This document shows positions 51,885-61,036 of a stretch of DNA of 64,000 nt, piece by piece. The notes below the pieces were generated by a model. That model was not told the origin of the DNA. It saw only the letters and a list, made by a program, of their open reading frames with translations, and did no database searches. Each line of letters opens with the position of its first letter. Position 1 is the first letter of the stretch. Position numbers and translations under genes: made by a program. This stretch comes from Fulvimarina uroteuthidis (GTDB lineage: Bacteria > Pseudomonadota > Alphaproteobacteria > Rhizobiales > Rhizobiaceae), in NCBI RefSeq assembly GCF_034321785.1, contig NZ_JAXLPB010000002.1, positions 982,369 to 1,046,368 on the forward strand, in the 5' to 3' direction.

Positions 51885-52838
51885 ATGTCCGATGCTCTGA
51901 AAACGCCCGTCATCCGCACCCTGCTGCGTGTGCCTCCCGCATACTACGTCTTCACGCTGCTGCTGATCATCCTGTTCGTTACCCGGCCACAGATGCTCGA
52001 TTTCAACGTGATGGGCACGTTCGTCCGCCAGGTTGCCCCGCTGGGCGTCCTGGTATTGGGTCAGTTGCTCGTCATGCGCGTCAAGAGTATCGATCTTTCC
52101 GGCGGCGGCATCATTCTTCTGGTCAACTACTTCATATCGTCGGGCACCTTTCCCGACGCATCACCGGGATTCTTCGTCGTCCTGAGCCTTGCGATCGGCA
52201 CTGCGATCGGCTTCCTGAACGGCTGGATGGTGGGCCGGCGGCGAGTTTCGGCGGTGATCGTGACGCTCGCGGTCAGCATTGTCCTGGTGGGACTGGTGCA
52301 ATATCTGGCGAGCGGCAAGCCGCCAGGCGACGTACCGCGCTACTTCAATGAAATCTATAATACCAGGCTCGGTCCCATCCCTTCGCCCGTGATCTTCTGG
52401 TTCATTCTCACCCTCGTCATGTCGGCCTTTCTGGGGTTGACGGTCTTCGGACGCTACGTCGCGTCCGTCGGCGAAAACACGCAGGCCGCACATTTCTCGG
52501 GCGTTCCCGTCGAGCGTACCGTAATTGTCGCTCACACGCTTGCCGGCCTGATTGCTGGAATCGCAGCACTCGTTCAGACCGCCTCGATTGCCGTGGGCAG
52601 CGTCCGGGTGGGGCTGGATCTGCCCATCCTCGCGGTCGCCGCCACCATACTGGGCGGAGTCGTGTTCGGACGCGGCGAAGGCGGAGTATGGGGTCCGTTC
52701 TTCGGCGTTCTTTCCTTTGCCCTGCTGTTCGTGGTGATGACCACGCAAGGTGTGAGCGATGCCGGCAGGTTGATCGCTCAGGGCATGATCATACTGCTCG
52801 CCGCCATTTTCTACGGCGTGAGAAGCTCAAAACCATAA
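51885..52838 (+). CDS. ABC sugar transporter permease (RbsC-like), second
   Basis: A 317-residue permease of the same family with about nine helices. The diagnostic loop is LLVMRVKSIDLSGGGIILLVN (Asp and Leu preserved, first residues changed), and the coupling region is YVASVGENTQAAHFSGVPVE. The start ATG 51885 lies two bases after the preceding stop. It pairs with the first permease and the tandem ATPase; the SGNH hydrolase gene follows 26 bases on, so all five genes probably form one operon. Confidence 0.92.
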   Translation: MSDALKTPVIRTLLRVPPAYYVFTLLLIILFVTRPQMLDFNVMGTFVRQVAPLGVLVLGQLLVMRVKSIDLSGGGIILLVNYFISSGTFPDASPGFFVVLSLAIGTAIGFLNGWMVGRRRVSAVIVTLAVSIVLVGLVQYLASGKPPGDVPRYFNEIYNTRLGPIPSPVIFWFILTLVMSAFLGLTVFGRYVASVGENTQAAHFSGVPVERTVIVAHTLAGLIAGIAALVQTASIAVGSVRVGLDLPILAVAATILGGVVFGRGEGGVWGPFFGVLSFALLFVVMTTQGVSDAGRLIAQGMIILLAAIFYGVRSSKP

Positions 52839-52864
52839 AATCAACCGTTTAGGAGGGGGCAAGG

Positions 52865-53545
52865 ATGTCTCAGCGGAAATCCGTCTTGTGTTTCGGCGAT
52901 TCTTTGACTTGGGGCTGGATTCCGGCCGTGGAAGGCGCGCCGACGCTTCGTTATCCGTTTGAACAGCGTTGGACCGGAGCCATGGCCAGAGAACTGGGCG
53001 ACGCGTTTGACATCATCGAAGAAGGTCTGAGCGCGCGCACCACGAGCGCGGACGATCCGAATGATGATCGTCTGAATGGCAGCCGATATTTGCCGGCGGC
53101 TCTGGCCAGCCATCTGCCGCTCGATCTGGTCGTCATGATGCTGGGCACCAACGATACCAAGCCATTCTACAACCGTACGCCGTATGACATTGCCTATGGC
53201 ATGGCCAAGCTGGTGGGTCAGGTGCTGAGCTGCGCCGGAGGAGTCGGAACGCCCTATCCGGCGCCGAAATGCCTCGTCGTCGCGCCGCCACCGCTGAACG
53301 CGATGCCACACCCTTATTTTCAAGGCATGTTCGGCGGAGCGCACGAGAAATCGAACGCTCTGGGAAAGCAGTACAAGGATATGGCGAATTTCATGAAGGT
53401 CGATTTTCTCGACGCTGGGGATGTGATCACGACCGATGGCTGCGACGGCATCCACTTTACGGCTCGAAACAATCTCGAACTTGGCAAGGCCATTGCCGCA
53501 AAGGTGAAGATTGTCATGGAGCGGGACAAGGAGATCGCGGCGTAG
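52865..53545 (+). CDS. SGNH/GDSL-family esterase, second copy
   Basis: A 226-residue hydrolase with no signal peptide. Block I is CFGDSLTWGW with nucleophile Ser, block III is MLGTNDTK, and block V is CDGIHFTARNN with the Asp-x-x-His pair. AGGAGGGGGC provides a strong ribosome site. It shares CFGDS, EEGLSARTT and the VVAPPPL segment with the esterase at 47252, so the two are paralogues at either end of the sugar transporter. As the last gene of the transport operon it probably acts on the imported substrate in the cytoplasm. Confidence 0.9.
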   Translation: MSQRKSVLCFGDSLTWGWIPAVEGAPTLRYPFEQRWTGAMARELGDAFDIIEEGLSARTTSADDPNDDRLNGSRYLPAALASHLPLDLVVMMLGTNDTKPFYNRTPYDIAYGMAKLVGQVLSCAGGVGTPYPAPKCLVVAPPPLNAMPHPYFQGMFGGAHEKSNALGKQYKDMANFMKVDFLDAGDVITTDGCDGIHFTARNNLELGKAIAAKVKIVMERDKEIAA

Positions 53546-53987
53546 CGCTCGCTGCGGATCGGGTCTGGCTTCCTGCAATCGTCTCGCAAGGCTTCATGCC
53601 GGTCGCCGCCTCGGTCACCGATTTCGATTCACCCCGGCCAGGTTCGTCTCTCGCCCAACCTGACCCGGGCGGACTTTGCCAGGACGATCAACCGCAACCG
53701 GCTCCGGCGCTCCGCTATCGGACGGCGGGTCGCACCATTGCCCGTGCGATGGGCACTCCGGTGTCTCGGCGATCGCGTTCGGGATCATCGCAAGGCGCTC
53801 CGTCACTGGGAGCGCGACATTCGGTCGACAGGCTCGACACGAGGGCCAGCGCAGAGAGTTTGCGACAGGGGCGGGTTTCCTCCACCGCCGGATGGCGTCA
53901 TTTTCGCAGAAAGTTATGTCCGACCCCGTTCGTCGCGGTGCCGACGATAGCAAGGCCAGAGCAACATGAGGGGCTCGGGCAAAGCGC
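53546..53987. other. intergenic region, no recognised gene
   Basis: A 442-base convergent gap between the second SGNH gene and the amino-acid permease. Short open frames in all phases lack protein character. One forward frame reads DFARTINRNRLRRSAIG near 53670-53720, faintly like a helix-turn-helix, but it is not followed by anything coherent. Probably a decayed segment. Confidence 0.35.
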
Positions 53988-55262
53988 TCACTTGCCGCTG
54001 CGTGCAAGGCCGGGCCCCGTCCGGTCGAAGCGATGGCGGACGGCAACCAGAACGCCTGCCAGCACCAGAAGCGCCGAAGGATAGAAGAGGTGGAGGCCGG
54101 CGACGATGACGAGCCCCGCCACTACGACGATCGACACCACAGCGATGGCGCGATCAACGAGGCTTCGGCCAAGCCGGAACAAGGCAGCCGCCGAGATGCC
54201 GTAGATCAGGAGAAAGTTCTGGCCGGCTGTCGCAAAAAGATTGCCGACATCGACGAGGTCTGCGGCATCGAGACCAATCCCGATCGAGATTATCGCCCCG
54301 GCAGCCAGCACTGCGGGCCGTGGGCTGCCCTTGCGCGTTTTGTGCAGGAGGGCGGGCAAATAGCCCTCGCGCGACAGCGACAGGAGCATGCGCGACACCG
54401 CCCAGACCGCCGCAAAGAGATTGGCGGCAATGAGGAGAGCCGTTCCTGTCGACATGAGAGCGACACCGATGTTGCCGATGCTCGGGCCTAAAATCGCAAG
54501 GAACGGCGCCGCCGTATAAGCATTGGGACCCGCTGCGATGATGATCCCCGCGCACAGAATGTAGAATGCGACCGCGATCAAGAAGGAGGCGAAAACCGCC
54601 TTCGGCACGTTGCGCTCCGGATCGCGAAACTCCTCGCTGATTCCGATCGCGACCTCCCACCCCGTGAACGCGAAGAAGACGAGCATGAAAGCCACGAACA
54701 GGGTGAACGTCGGCATCGGCACATCTGGCGCCGGCGGGGTTGCCGGACCGGTCGGACCCCAAAGCACAACGATCGATCCGACCGCAAGAGCGCAGAGAAA
54801 CACCGCGATCGCGATCGACACGGCGGTGCCGATTTTCGACGCAGTGCCGGGAAGCGTGAGGTTTGCCGCGACGGCCAGACCCAGCAGGACAAGGGCGCCG
54901 AGCGAAGGATCGATCCCTGTTCCGCTGCCGAGATAATAGCCGCCCGTCAGCGCGATCGAAGGCAAGCCAACGGCGACCGCACCCAGAAAGAGAAACGAGG
55001 TCGCGACATTGCCGAACGCACCGAAGGCCTGACCCGCAATGTGCCCGACGCCACCAGCGCGTGGATAGCGACCGGCGAGGATCGCGAACATGGTCAGAAG
55101 CGGAACCGAAAGAAGCGCGCAGGCGACCCACGTCCAGAGCGACATCGCCCCGATCTCCTGAGCTGCCAGTCCCGGCAGGATCAGGACACCGGCCCCCAGC
55201 ACCGTGTTGAGCATCATCGCGGTCCCCGAAACGGGACCAAGTGTCTTGGTGAGTTCACTCAT
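53988..55262 (-). CDS. APC-family amino-acid permease (YjeH-like)
   Basis: A 424-residue membrane protein of the amino-acid/polyamine/organocation superfamily with about 12 helices. The unwound helix-1 motif is AMMLNTVLGAGVLILPGLA, and helix 6 has FFAFTGWEVAIGISEEFRDPERNVPKA, the class signature. It most resembles YjeH, an exporter of methionine and branched-chain amino acids; that function is inferred. Start at 55262 (MSELTKTLG). An Lrp-type regulator is encoded divergently at 55658, fitting amino-acid responsive control. A short open frame overlaps its start by eight bases. Confidence 0.88.
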   Translation of the reverse strand: MSELTKTLGPVSGTAMMLNTVLGAGVLILPGLAAQEIGAMSLWTWVACALLSVPLLTMFAILAGRYPRAGGVGHIAGQAFGAFGNVATSFLFLGAVAVGLPSIALTGGYYLGSGTGIDPSLGALVLLGLAVAANLTLPGTASKIGTAVSIAIAVFLCALAVGSIVVLWGPTGPATPPAPDVPMPTFTLFVAFMLVFFAFTGWEVAIGISEEFRDPERNVPKAVFASFLIAVAFYILCAGIIIAAGPNAYTAAPFLAILGPSIGNIGVALMSTGTALLIAANLFAAVWAVSRMLLSLSREGYLPALLHKTRKGSPRPAVLAAGAIISIGIGLDAADLVDVGNLFATAGQNFLLIYGISAAALFRLGRSLVDRAIAVVSIVVVAGLVIVAGLHLFYPSALLVLAGVLVAVRHRFDRTGPGLARSGK

Positions 55263-55509
55263 GAGTTTGAATATCCGGTGCTTTCCGTTCCATCGCGATC
55301 AAATGGACTGTTCCATCCGCGCCAGCCGGCGAGCCGTGCCGCAAACCGGCCGGAAGATCGATGACATGACCGGGCACACCGACACTCCAAAGACGCATGG
55401 AAAGCGAGACGGATTTTCCATCATCAAAAGATCGAATGCGGCGAAGGCTTCCCGTTGCCATGTGCCGGAGGCACAACGCGTTTTCACCTGTTCTTTCGTA
55501 TCGATCCAT
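55255..55509 (-). CDS. small hypothetical protein coupled to the permease
   Basis: An 84-residue open frame in the Lrp-permease divergent region, ending ATGAGTGA so that its stop overlaps the permease start. Codon use looks like the neighbours and the C-terminal part (GVPGHVIDLPAGLRHG then DGTVHLIAME) has a cupin-like beta pattern with spaced His. I do not recognise the family. The overlap suggests co-translation with the permease, but the first 30 residues look weak, so the true start may be downstream. Confidence 0.45.
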   Translation of the reverse strand: MDRYERTGENALCLRHMATGSLRRIRSFDDGKSVSLSMRLWSVGVPGHVIDLPAGLRHGSPAGADGTVHLIAMERKAPDIQTHE

Positions 55510-55657
55510 GTGGCGTCCGCCATCCCCGACCTCCTGTCGAACGAGCGATGAAGAGCTCCTTGCTTCGCATTTCTATTCGAAAGTTGGGAGATAACGATCT
55601 GTCGATTATCGCGCACTTTGCTATTCTGGGTTTGGTGTCAGATGTCCGGGAAACAGA

Positions 55658-56158
55658 ATGCCGCTACGACCGCTTACGATGAAAGACCGCGAACTGATTG
55701 AGGTTCTGAAGCAGGATGGTCGGATCAGCTGGACCAATGCGGCCCGCACGTTGGGCCTCTCCCGCATTGCCGTTCAAAAACGCGTCGAAGCCCTGCGGGC
55801 GTCGGGCAGGATCGTCGGTTTCACCGTGATTCTCGACGAACCATCGGATCAGCACGGCTCGGCCCGGGCGTTTCTTCGCATCCGGTTCGGACGCGGCAAC
55901 GATTGCTTCCGCCTCTCCCGGCGCTTTGGATCCGACCGGATTGTCGAGGGACTTTGGGCGGTGACAGGCGATTGGGACGCCGTGATGCTGGTCAATGCAC
56001 CGTCCCTGAAGATCATCTCCGACTTTCGCGAGCTGATCGTCGCATCGGGCGGTATCGATGAGATCGAGACCGAGGCCGTCCTCGATGAGCTCAGAAGCCG
56101 GACGCCAGCGACGACCTCTTTGGATTTCAAGGCCACCAAGGAGAGATCGGACAGCTGA
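55658..56158 (+). CDS. Lrp/AsnC-family transcriptional regulator
   Basis: A 166-residue leucine-responsive regulatory protein homologue. The N-terminal HTH (ELIEVLKQDGRISWTNAART then LGLSRIAVQKRVEALRASG) is followed by a linker and an AsnC/RAM ligand domain (VEGLWAVTGDWDAVMLVNA). It probably senses an amino acid and controls the divergent permease. The start may be 55658 or the ATG at 55679. A convergent AraC gene follows. Confidence 0.9.
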   Translation: MPLRPLTMKDRELIEVLKQDGRISWTNAARTLGLSRIAVQKRVEALRASGRIVGFTVILDEPSDQHGSARAFLRIRFGRGNDCFRLSRRFGSDRIVEGLWAVTGDWDAVMLVNAPSLKIISDFRELIVASGGIDEIETEAVLDELRSRTPATTSLDFKATKERSDS

Positions 56159-56332
56159 GCGGCATTGAACCTGATGAAGGAAACGGCCGCCTCCACCGGC
56201 AACCGGGGGCACGTCGCAACGTGTCCCTCGAGATGCGAAGGCCTCCACTTGGCCGGGGGCCTCTCCGTAGGCCAGAACGAACTTCAAACTGGATCAAGCC
56301 GAGGGGGCAATGGCACGAGCGCATCGTCAGTT

Positions 56333-57157
56333 TCAGTGAACGATGTAGTCTCCCGGCGTGAACCCCATGAGCTTTTTGAAGCTCCGGTTGAAATGCGGTT
56401 GATCGTAAAATCCCAGCATGAGACCGACCTGAAGCGGTGGATGGCCCAGGGAAAGCAGATTTTTTGCCGCTTCGATCTTGCGCGAAAGGAAGTAGGCGTA
56501 GGGCGATATGCCTTTCGCGCGCGAAAAGCTCTGGATCAGATAGTTTGGATGGAGACCCAATTCCTTTGCAGCTTCAGCCACGGAGAAGGACGTGTTGTCG
56601 GTCGAAATGATCTGGGCGGAGATGCGATCGCTGAGGTGTCGGACGGCAAGAGGTTCTTTGCCCGGCCTCATGGCCTTTGCGCCCGCAAAGCCAACGAAGG
56701 CGGACGTAATCAGGCGATGGACCAGATGCTCGACCTGCAAGCGCCAGCCGGGTTCGCGCTCGGGGCGGCGGATGGCGATTGCGAGCGCGCTCATGACCCG
56801 CATGACGATCTGTGATCGATCGGAGGGCGACACGTCTCGAAAGCCACGGATGCGCTCGATCCCAAGCATTTCGGCGATACCCGCTTCCCCCACATAGACC
56901 ATGGTGTAGCGAAGGCGGCCGCTTACGGCGCGACCTGTATGGGCTTCTTCCGGGTTCATGCAGGACAGCGTACCGGCCGGGAGAACGTGGCTTGAGCCGC
57001 GGCAATGATACCCGCCGACACCTTCAAGGATCGCCCCGATGGCGAAGGTTGTGTGCGCATGACGGCCGAACACATGCGTATCGAAGCTCGCGTCATAGAC
57101 TTCGACGTCGTTTAGCCAACTCAGGCGATGAAGGCGGTTCGCGCTTGCTTCCGTCAT
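56333..57157 (-). CDS. AraC-family transcriptional regulator
   Basis: A 274-residue regulator. The N-terminal cupin-like arm and sensor domain (FDTHVFGRHAHTTFAIGAIL, His-rich) precede two C-terminal HTHs: SVAEAAKELGLHPNYLIQSF and PLQVGLMLGFYDQPHFNRSF, ending with FKKLMGFTPGDYIVH, the canonical AraC close. Relatives of this type lie next to LysE-like amino-acid exporters. GAGGAACGAGT sets the start ATG at 57157; a GTG at 57172 is in frame. It is convergent with the Lrp gene. Confidence 0.88.
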   Translation of the reverse strand: MTEASANRLHRLSWLNDVEVYDASFDTHVFGRHAHTTFAIGAILEGVGGYHCRGSSHVLPAGTLSCMNPEEAHTGRAVSGRLRYTMVYVGEAGIAEMLGIERIRGFRDVSPSDRSQIVMRVMSALAIAIRRPEREPGWRLQVEHLVHRLITSAFVGFAGAKAMRPGKEPLAVRHLSDRISAQIISTDNTSFSVAEAAKELGLHPNYLIQSFSRAKGISPYAYFLSRKIEAAKNLLSLGHPPLQVGLMLGFYDQPHFNRSFKKLMGFTPGDYIVH

Positions 57158-57604
57158 ACTCGTTCCTCGCACCGTTCCGGTAAAGACCCTTGTAGCGAAG
57201 ATGGACAGTCGAGGAAGCAGGTCACAACCGCGGCACGCAACTGTCCGGGCTTACGCCTCGGCGGTCGGCACCCTCCGAGCGCGAGTCGTGGCGACCTTAG
57301 TTTCGTACAATCCTTCTGTTTCTCCTTGCGTTATGTATCCTCATCTGACGCGGCTTTTGGGGCTATCATGCAGATTGCACCGGCAATCTTTCATAAGGGT
57401 TCGGTCTTTCCATTCGTGAATGTCGGTCAGGACGATCACCCAGCCGTTCTGACGTTGGGTCCTGAAGGGACAAGTTCCTACCATGCAGCCAGACAGGTCG
57501 TCCGCCTGTGGGGTGGGCCGTATCGTTCTGTTCGAGACCTATGAGCAAGCCGCTCTTGGTGTTCGCGACGATCCGGGAAACACCGTGCTGATCGTCGCGA
57601 ATGC
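57158..57604. other. intergenic region with a possible coding relic
   Basis: A 447-base region between the AraC regulator and the IS5 fragment. On the minus strand a frame around 57370-57520 reads NGWVIVLTDIHEWKDRTLM and looks protein-like, but it is short, lacks a start and is not recognised. Nothing else is supportable. The low coherence fits the eroded edge of a mobile region. Confidence 0.35.
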
Positions 57605-57766
57605 CTAGCGATCCGGGATGTCGCTTGAGGAGCACCCCGTGCGAAACCGCCATAGCATGCCGTTGATCACGCGCCGGTCATGGACCCGTTCCACACCCCG
57701 GCTATTCTGCGGCAGATGCGGCTCGGTGATCGACCATTCCTGATCGCTCAATTCGTGCCGGCGCAT
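57605..57766 (-). pseudogene. IS5-family transposase fragment (N-terminal)
   Basis: A 53-residue open frame beginning MRRHELSDQEWSITEPHLP and continuing NSRGVERVHDRRVINGMLWR, which is the usual start of IS5-type transposases (residues 1-45), then ends at a TAG after SSSDIPDR. The rest of the transposase is missing downstream, so this is a remnant. GGAGG lies just before the ATG. No inverted repeat was found nearby. Confidence 0.75.
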
Positions 57767-57851
57767 GGAAACCTCCTTTCTCAAAGAAGGCGATCAAATC
57801 GCGAAGCTCATGAGCCCGGCTATGGGTATGCGGCCTAGACTATTGCAAAGA

Positions 57852-57897
57852 TTGGTGCACCCGACAGGATTCGAACCTGTGACCTCTGCCTTCGGAG
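57852..57897 (-). other. attachment site: 3' half of a tRNA-Arg gene
   Basis: Read on the minus strand, CCTCCGAAGGCAGAGGTCA leads into the T arm CAGGTTCGAATCCTG and ends TCGGGTGCACCA. This matches the anticodon-to-CCA half of tRNA-Arg(CCG)-type genes; the 5' half is absent because the sequence to the right does not pair as an anticodon stem. It is therefore an att site duplicated by an integrating element rather than a functional tRNA. The integrase gene starts 168 bases to its right; the intact tRNA would be at the far end, outside the window. Confidence 0.75.
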
Positions 57898-58065
57898 GGT
57901 GCCTCGTCCGCATTCCCGCAACTTCCCGAGTGATCCCGGAAGTTCACTAAAATATTCAAATTACTGTCTTTTCCAGAACCGCGATTTCCCGTACTATCCG
58001 GCTCTGATGGGCAATTTCCTTCTACGGTGATTACCGGGTGCTTACTTTTTCAGGATGGTGCGGAC

Positions 58066-59297
58066 ATGCCCAGCATTAGGATCAGCAAGAGTGAAGTCGA
58101 CAAACTGACCTCAGCAGGCAAGTGCGCGCTCTATTGGGATCAGGCTCTAACGGGCTTTGGCCTGAAGGTCTCCAGTGGAGGCGCGAAGACGTACATAGCG
58201 CAATATCGCACGGCAGGGGGCGTTCGGGAAAGACGCGGAGAGTGACAATCGGGAAACATGGGTCGCCATGGACACCTGATAGCGCCCGTGCCGAAGCTAA
58301 GCGCCTACTTGGCCACGCAGCCCAAGGAGAGGACCCCGCTGCCGCTAAAACTAAATTTCGGCAGATGCTGACAGTCAGCGAGCTTTGCGACACGTACATG
58401 GCGGATGGGACCGGCACGAAGAAAGCCAGCACATTGCCAGTCGATAAGGGACGCATCGAACGGCACATCAAACCGCTGCTGGGGAAGCGAAAGGTCAGCG
58501 AGATCAATCAAGCGGACATCCGCAAGTTCCTAAAGAACGTGTCGGAGGGAGCCACTGCTTCAGATACCAAGACGGTCAGCAGGGGACGAGCAATCGTCAA
58601 AGGCGGTAAAGGCACGGCGTCTCGTACCGTTGGCCTTCTTGGTGGCATCTTCACCTATGCCATCGAACTCGGTCTCATTCAGGCCAACCCGGTGCGCGGC
58701 GTCAAACGCTACCCTGACAAGAGGAATGAGCGGTTCTTGACTGGCAAGGAACTGGCTACTCTCGGGCATGGTCTCTCTGCGGCAGAGGCTCAGGGCTTGA
58801 ACGGGAAGGCCCTGAACATCATCAAGCTCTTAGTCTTTACCGGAGCTCGCCGTGGCGAAATTGAAGCCTTGCGCTGGAGCAAGGTTGATACTGCGGGTCG
58901 CCGCTTAAGGTTGGAAGACTCAAAGACAGGGCAGAAGTCCATGCCTCTGAATAGCGCCGCGCTAGACATTTTGCTCAATCTGCAGGAGCGCGCTGAAGAT
59001 CGGAGTGGGTTCGTCTTCCCCGCCACTGACGGAGACGGGCATTACGTCGGCACGCCACGCATATGGTCTATCCTGCGCGAGCGTATCGGATTGCACGATG
59101 TGAGGCTTCACGATCTGCGGCACTCCTTCGCGAGCGTAGGGGTTGTCAACGGAGCACCGCTTATGGTGGTGGGTGCGCTTCTCGGACACGCGGATCACAG
59201 CACAACTCAGCGGTATGCCCATCTTGCCTATGACCCACTAGCAGCCGCGTCAGAACAAATTGGGCAAGCAATCCTTGAAGCTTTGTCTGGCAGGTAG
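58066..59297 (+). pseudogene. tyrosine-type phage integrase, frameshifted
   Basis: A P4-type integrase in two frames. The first, from ATG 58066, encodes the N-terminal DUF4102-like arm domain (YWDQALTGFGLKVSSGGAKT) and runs out of frame at 58216-58220, a run of five G residues. Adding one G restores KTRRVTIGKHG and the rest, including the catalytic GARRGEIEALRW, HDLRHSFAS and LGHADHSTTQRYAHL motifs, with Arg, His-x-x-Arg, His and Tyr intact. The frameshift in a homopolymer may be a real inactivation, a sequencing error or a slippage site. It adjoins the tRNA-Arg att fragment, so it is the integrase of this element. Confidence 0.8.
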
Positions 59298-59365
59298 TTT
59301 CGATATATCCGAATGGTACGCATCCTTGGCAGGCTTTGACCAAGAGGCACGTGCACAACCGATAG

Positions 59366-61036
59366 CTATTGTGACGGATCTATCGAGCTTTGATACCAAG
59401 CAAGGATCTGCTGAAACCAGCTCTTATTGTAAACGTTTATCGCGCCAAAATTGTGCGAGGATTGATATTCCTGCTCACCGTAGAGTGTTGCTCCTTCCTG
59501 TAGGTTTGGAACTATGATGTATGCGCCAGAGGCTGGATGAGATGATAAACGTAATGCGTCGCGATACCGATGAAGCTCACCCAATCCTTCCTGTATAGGT
59601 TGACGCCCAGAGCGATATTTGGCGTCTAGGATCAGCCATGACACCAGCTCTCCATCTTTCCAAAAGGCGAGTATGTAATCCGGCACCGCCTGTGAACTGA
59701 GGCTCGCATAACGCCTTTGATCTGGTGGCTTTCTCGCAGGCTGGAAGCGAGCCTGATAGATAAGCTCTAGACGCTCGCCGCAAGGACCCGTCCACGACCA
59801 CAACGATCGATCGGCTGGTCGATCCTCAAAAGGAAATTGCTCTATTGGGGCTTCCTTCGTGGCTTTCCAAGTCGATGCCAACGCCGCCTCTATGGCCGCT
59901 ACCAATCTGTAGAGAACAAGCAGCTCAAAGAGATCGTAGCTGTGCTTCAGAGCCGAGTAGATATCCTGTCCCGGAGCATAAGCTAAGCCCGGCTCGGCAA
60001 TATGACGTCCAACACGATGAATCGCCGAATATAAGGGATGATCAGGTAGGCTCTGAAGAACGCTGTCCGTCGGCGGCGATGGCGGCACTACGCGAAACAG
60101 GTTCGAATTAACGATACCGTCAAGAGCTGTTAATGCAGTGTCGACTTTCTTCGACAAGAGCCGTGCATACGCTATGACTGAGGGATCCGGCACGCCATGC
60201 CCTGATGTGGACCGAAGTTTGTCTCGTGTGAAAACAAGCCGCTTTCGAACTTTCAAAGTGAGAAAGATAATGTATCGCGTGACTGGATGGTCAAGAGAGC
60301 GAAGAACACTTGGCTGATCGACGAGGGATTGAGAGTTCGGGGAATAACCTGCCGGAGCCTTCCCCATCACTCCAACCAATTCGAGCGGCCGACGTGATAG
60401 CCACAGGACAGTTTTTCGATCGACTGCACGGGACAGACTCAAGCGGCTGACCGTCCGTACGCGCACCGACGCTGAGGGTGGATCCGCAACTATCCGCCGC
60501 AACAGGTTCAGAAAAGTTGGAAGCTGGTTTTCGATAATCGCCGGATGAACCGCCGACAAAGCGTCCGGTTCAAGTCTGCCGCTCGCTTGCCCGGGCGACA
60601 TACCCCACGGCAAGTTGGCCGATACGGTGCTTAGCTCCTCAAGAAGATCTTCCCAAGCCGATAAACCTACCTTCCGTTCGTTTGGCCCTATGTCCAACGT
60701 CAGCCATTGTTCCGCGTCGCCATCCTTAAGCATGAAGCTGGTTCGACCAGCCCACACATCAATCAATTGCTCGTAAACGGCGACGAACGTCGTGCCCTCT
60801 TGTGACAGACTTATAGGCGTTAGTGCTACGCCCCTGAGTTCCAAAAGTGGAAGGTGGGCTGTGCGCACGGCGAAGACGATCAGTTCTCCCTCAGAACAGA
60901 CGTACCCGTTCGGCCCTTTAGAAAGAGCCACCAGACCCGCAGGTGTACGTCGATGCGCTTGAAACAACCTAGTACCAAAATCTAACAGTGCCCATCTCCT
61001 GCAGAGATGCCTGCATCTGACGAAGCTTGTCGGCAC
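59366..61036 (-). CDS. McrC-like DUF2357 nuclease of a McrBC-type system
   Basis: A protein of up to 556 residues with a DUF2357 N-terminal region and a C-terminal PD-(D/E)XK nuclease core: AVPDYILAFWKDGELVSWLI then LDAKYRS supply the Asp and Asp-x-Lys pair. Such proteins are the McrC-like partner of an AAA+ McrB-like GTPase/ATPase and cut modified or foreign DNA. The preceding McrB-like gene ends at 60969, inside this frame; GTG at 61036 would overlap it by 68 bases, while TTG at 60967 would begin one base after its stop, so the start is uncertain. Base composition is much lower in GC than the chromosome. It lies between the integrase and the AAA+ gene. Confidence 0.82.
   Translation of the reverse strand: MPTSFVRCRHLCRRWALLDFGTRLFQAHRRTPAGLVALSKGPNGYVCSEGELIVFAVRTAHLPLLELRGVALTPISLSQEGTTFVAVYEQLIDVWAGRTSFMLKDGDAEQWLTLDIGPNERKVGLSAWEDLLEELSTVSANLPWGMSPGQASGRLEPDALSAVHPAIIENQLPTFLNLLRRIVADPPSASVRVRTVSRLSLSRAVDRKTVLWLSRRPLELVGVMGKAPAGYSPNSQSLVDQPSVLRSLDHPVTRYIIFLTLKVRKRLVFTRDKLRSTSGHGVPDPSVIAYARLLSKKVDTALTALDGIVNSNLFRVVPPSPPTDSVLQSLPDHPLYSAIHRVGRHIAEPGLAYAPGQDIYSALKHSYDLFELLVLYRLVAAIEAALASTWKATKEAPIEQFPFEDRPADRSLWSWTGPCGERLELIYQARFQPARKPPDQRRYASLSSQAVPDYILAFWKDGELVSWLILDAKYRSGRQPIQEGLGELHRYRDALRLSSHPASGAYIIVPNLQEGATLYGEQEYQSSHNFGAINVYNKSWFQQILAWYQSSIDPSQ

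Noticed and set aside
57852..57897. A tRNA-Arg gene
   Set aside because: Only the anticodon-to-3' half matches; the anticodon stem does not pair and there is no D arm or 5' acceptor strand. Treated as an attachment site.
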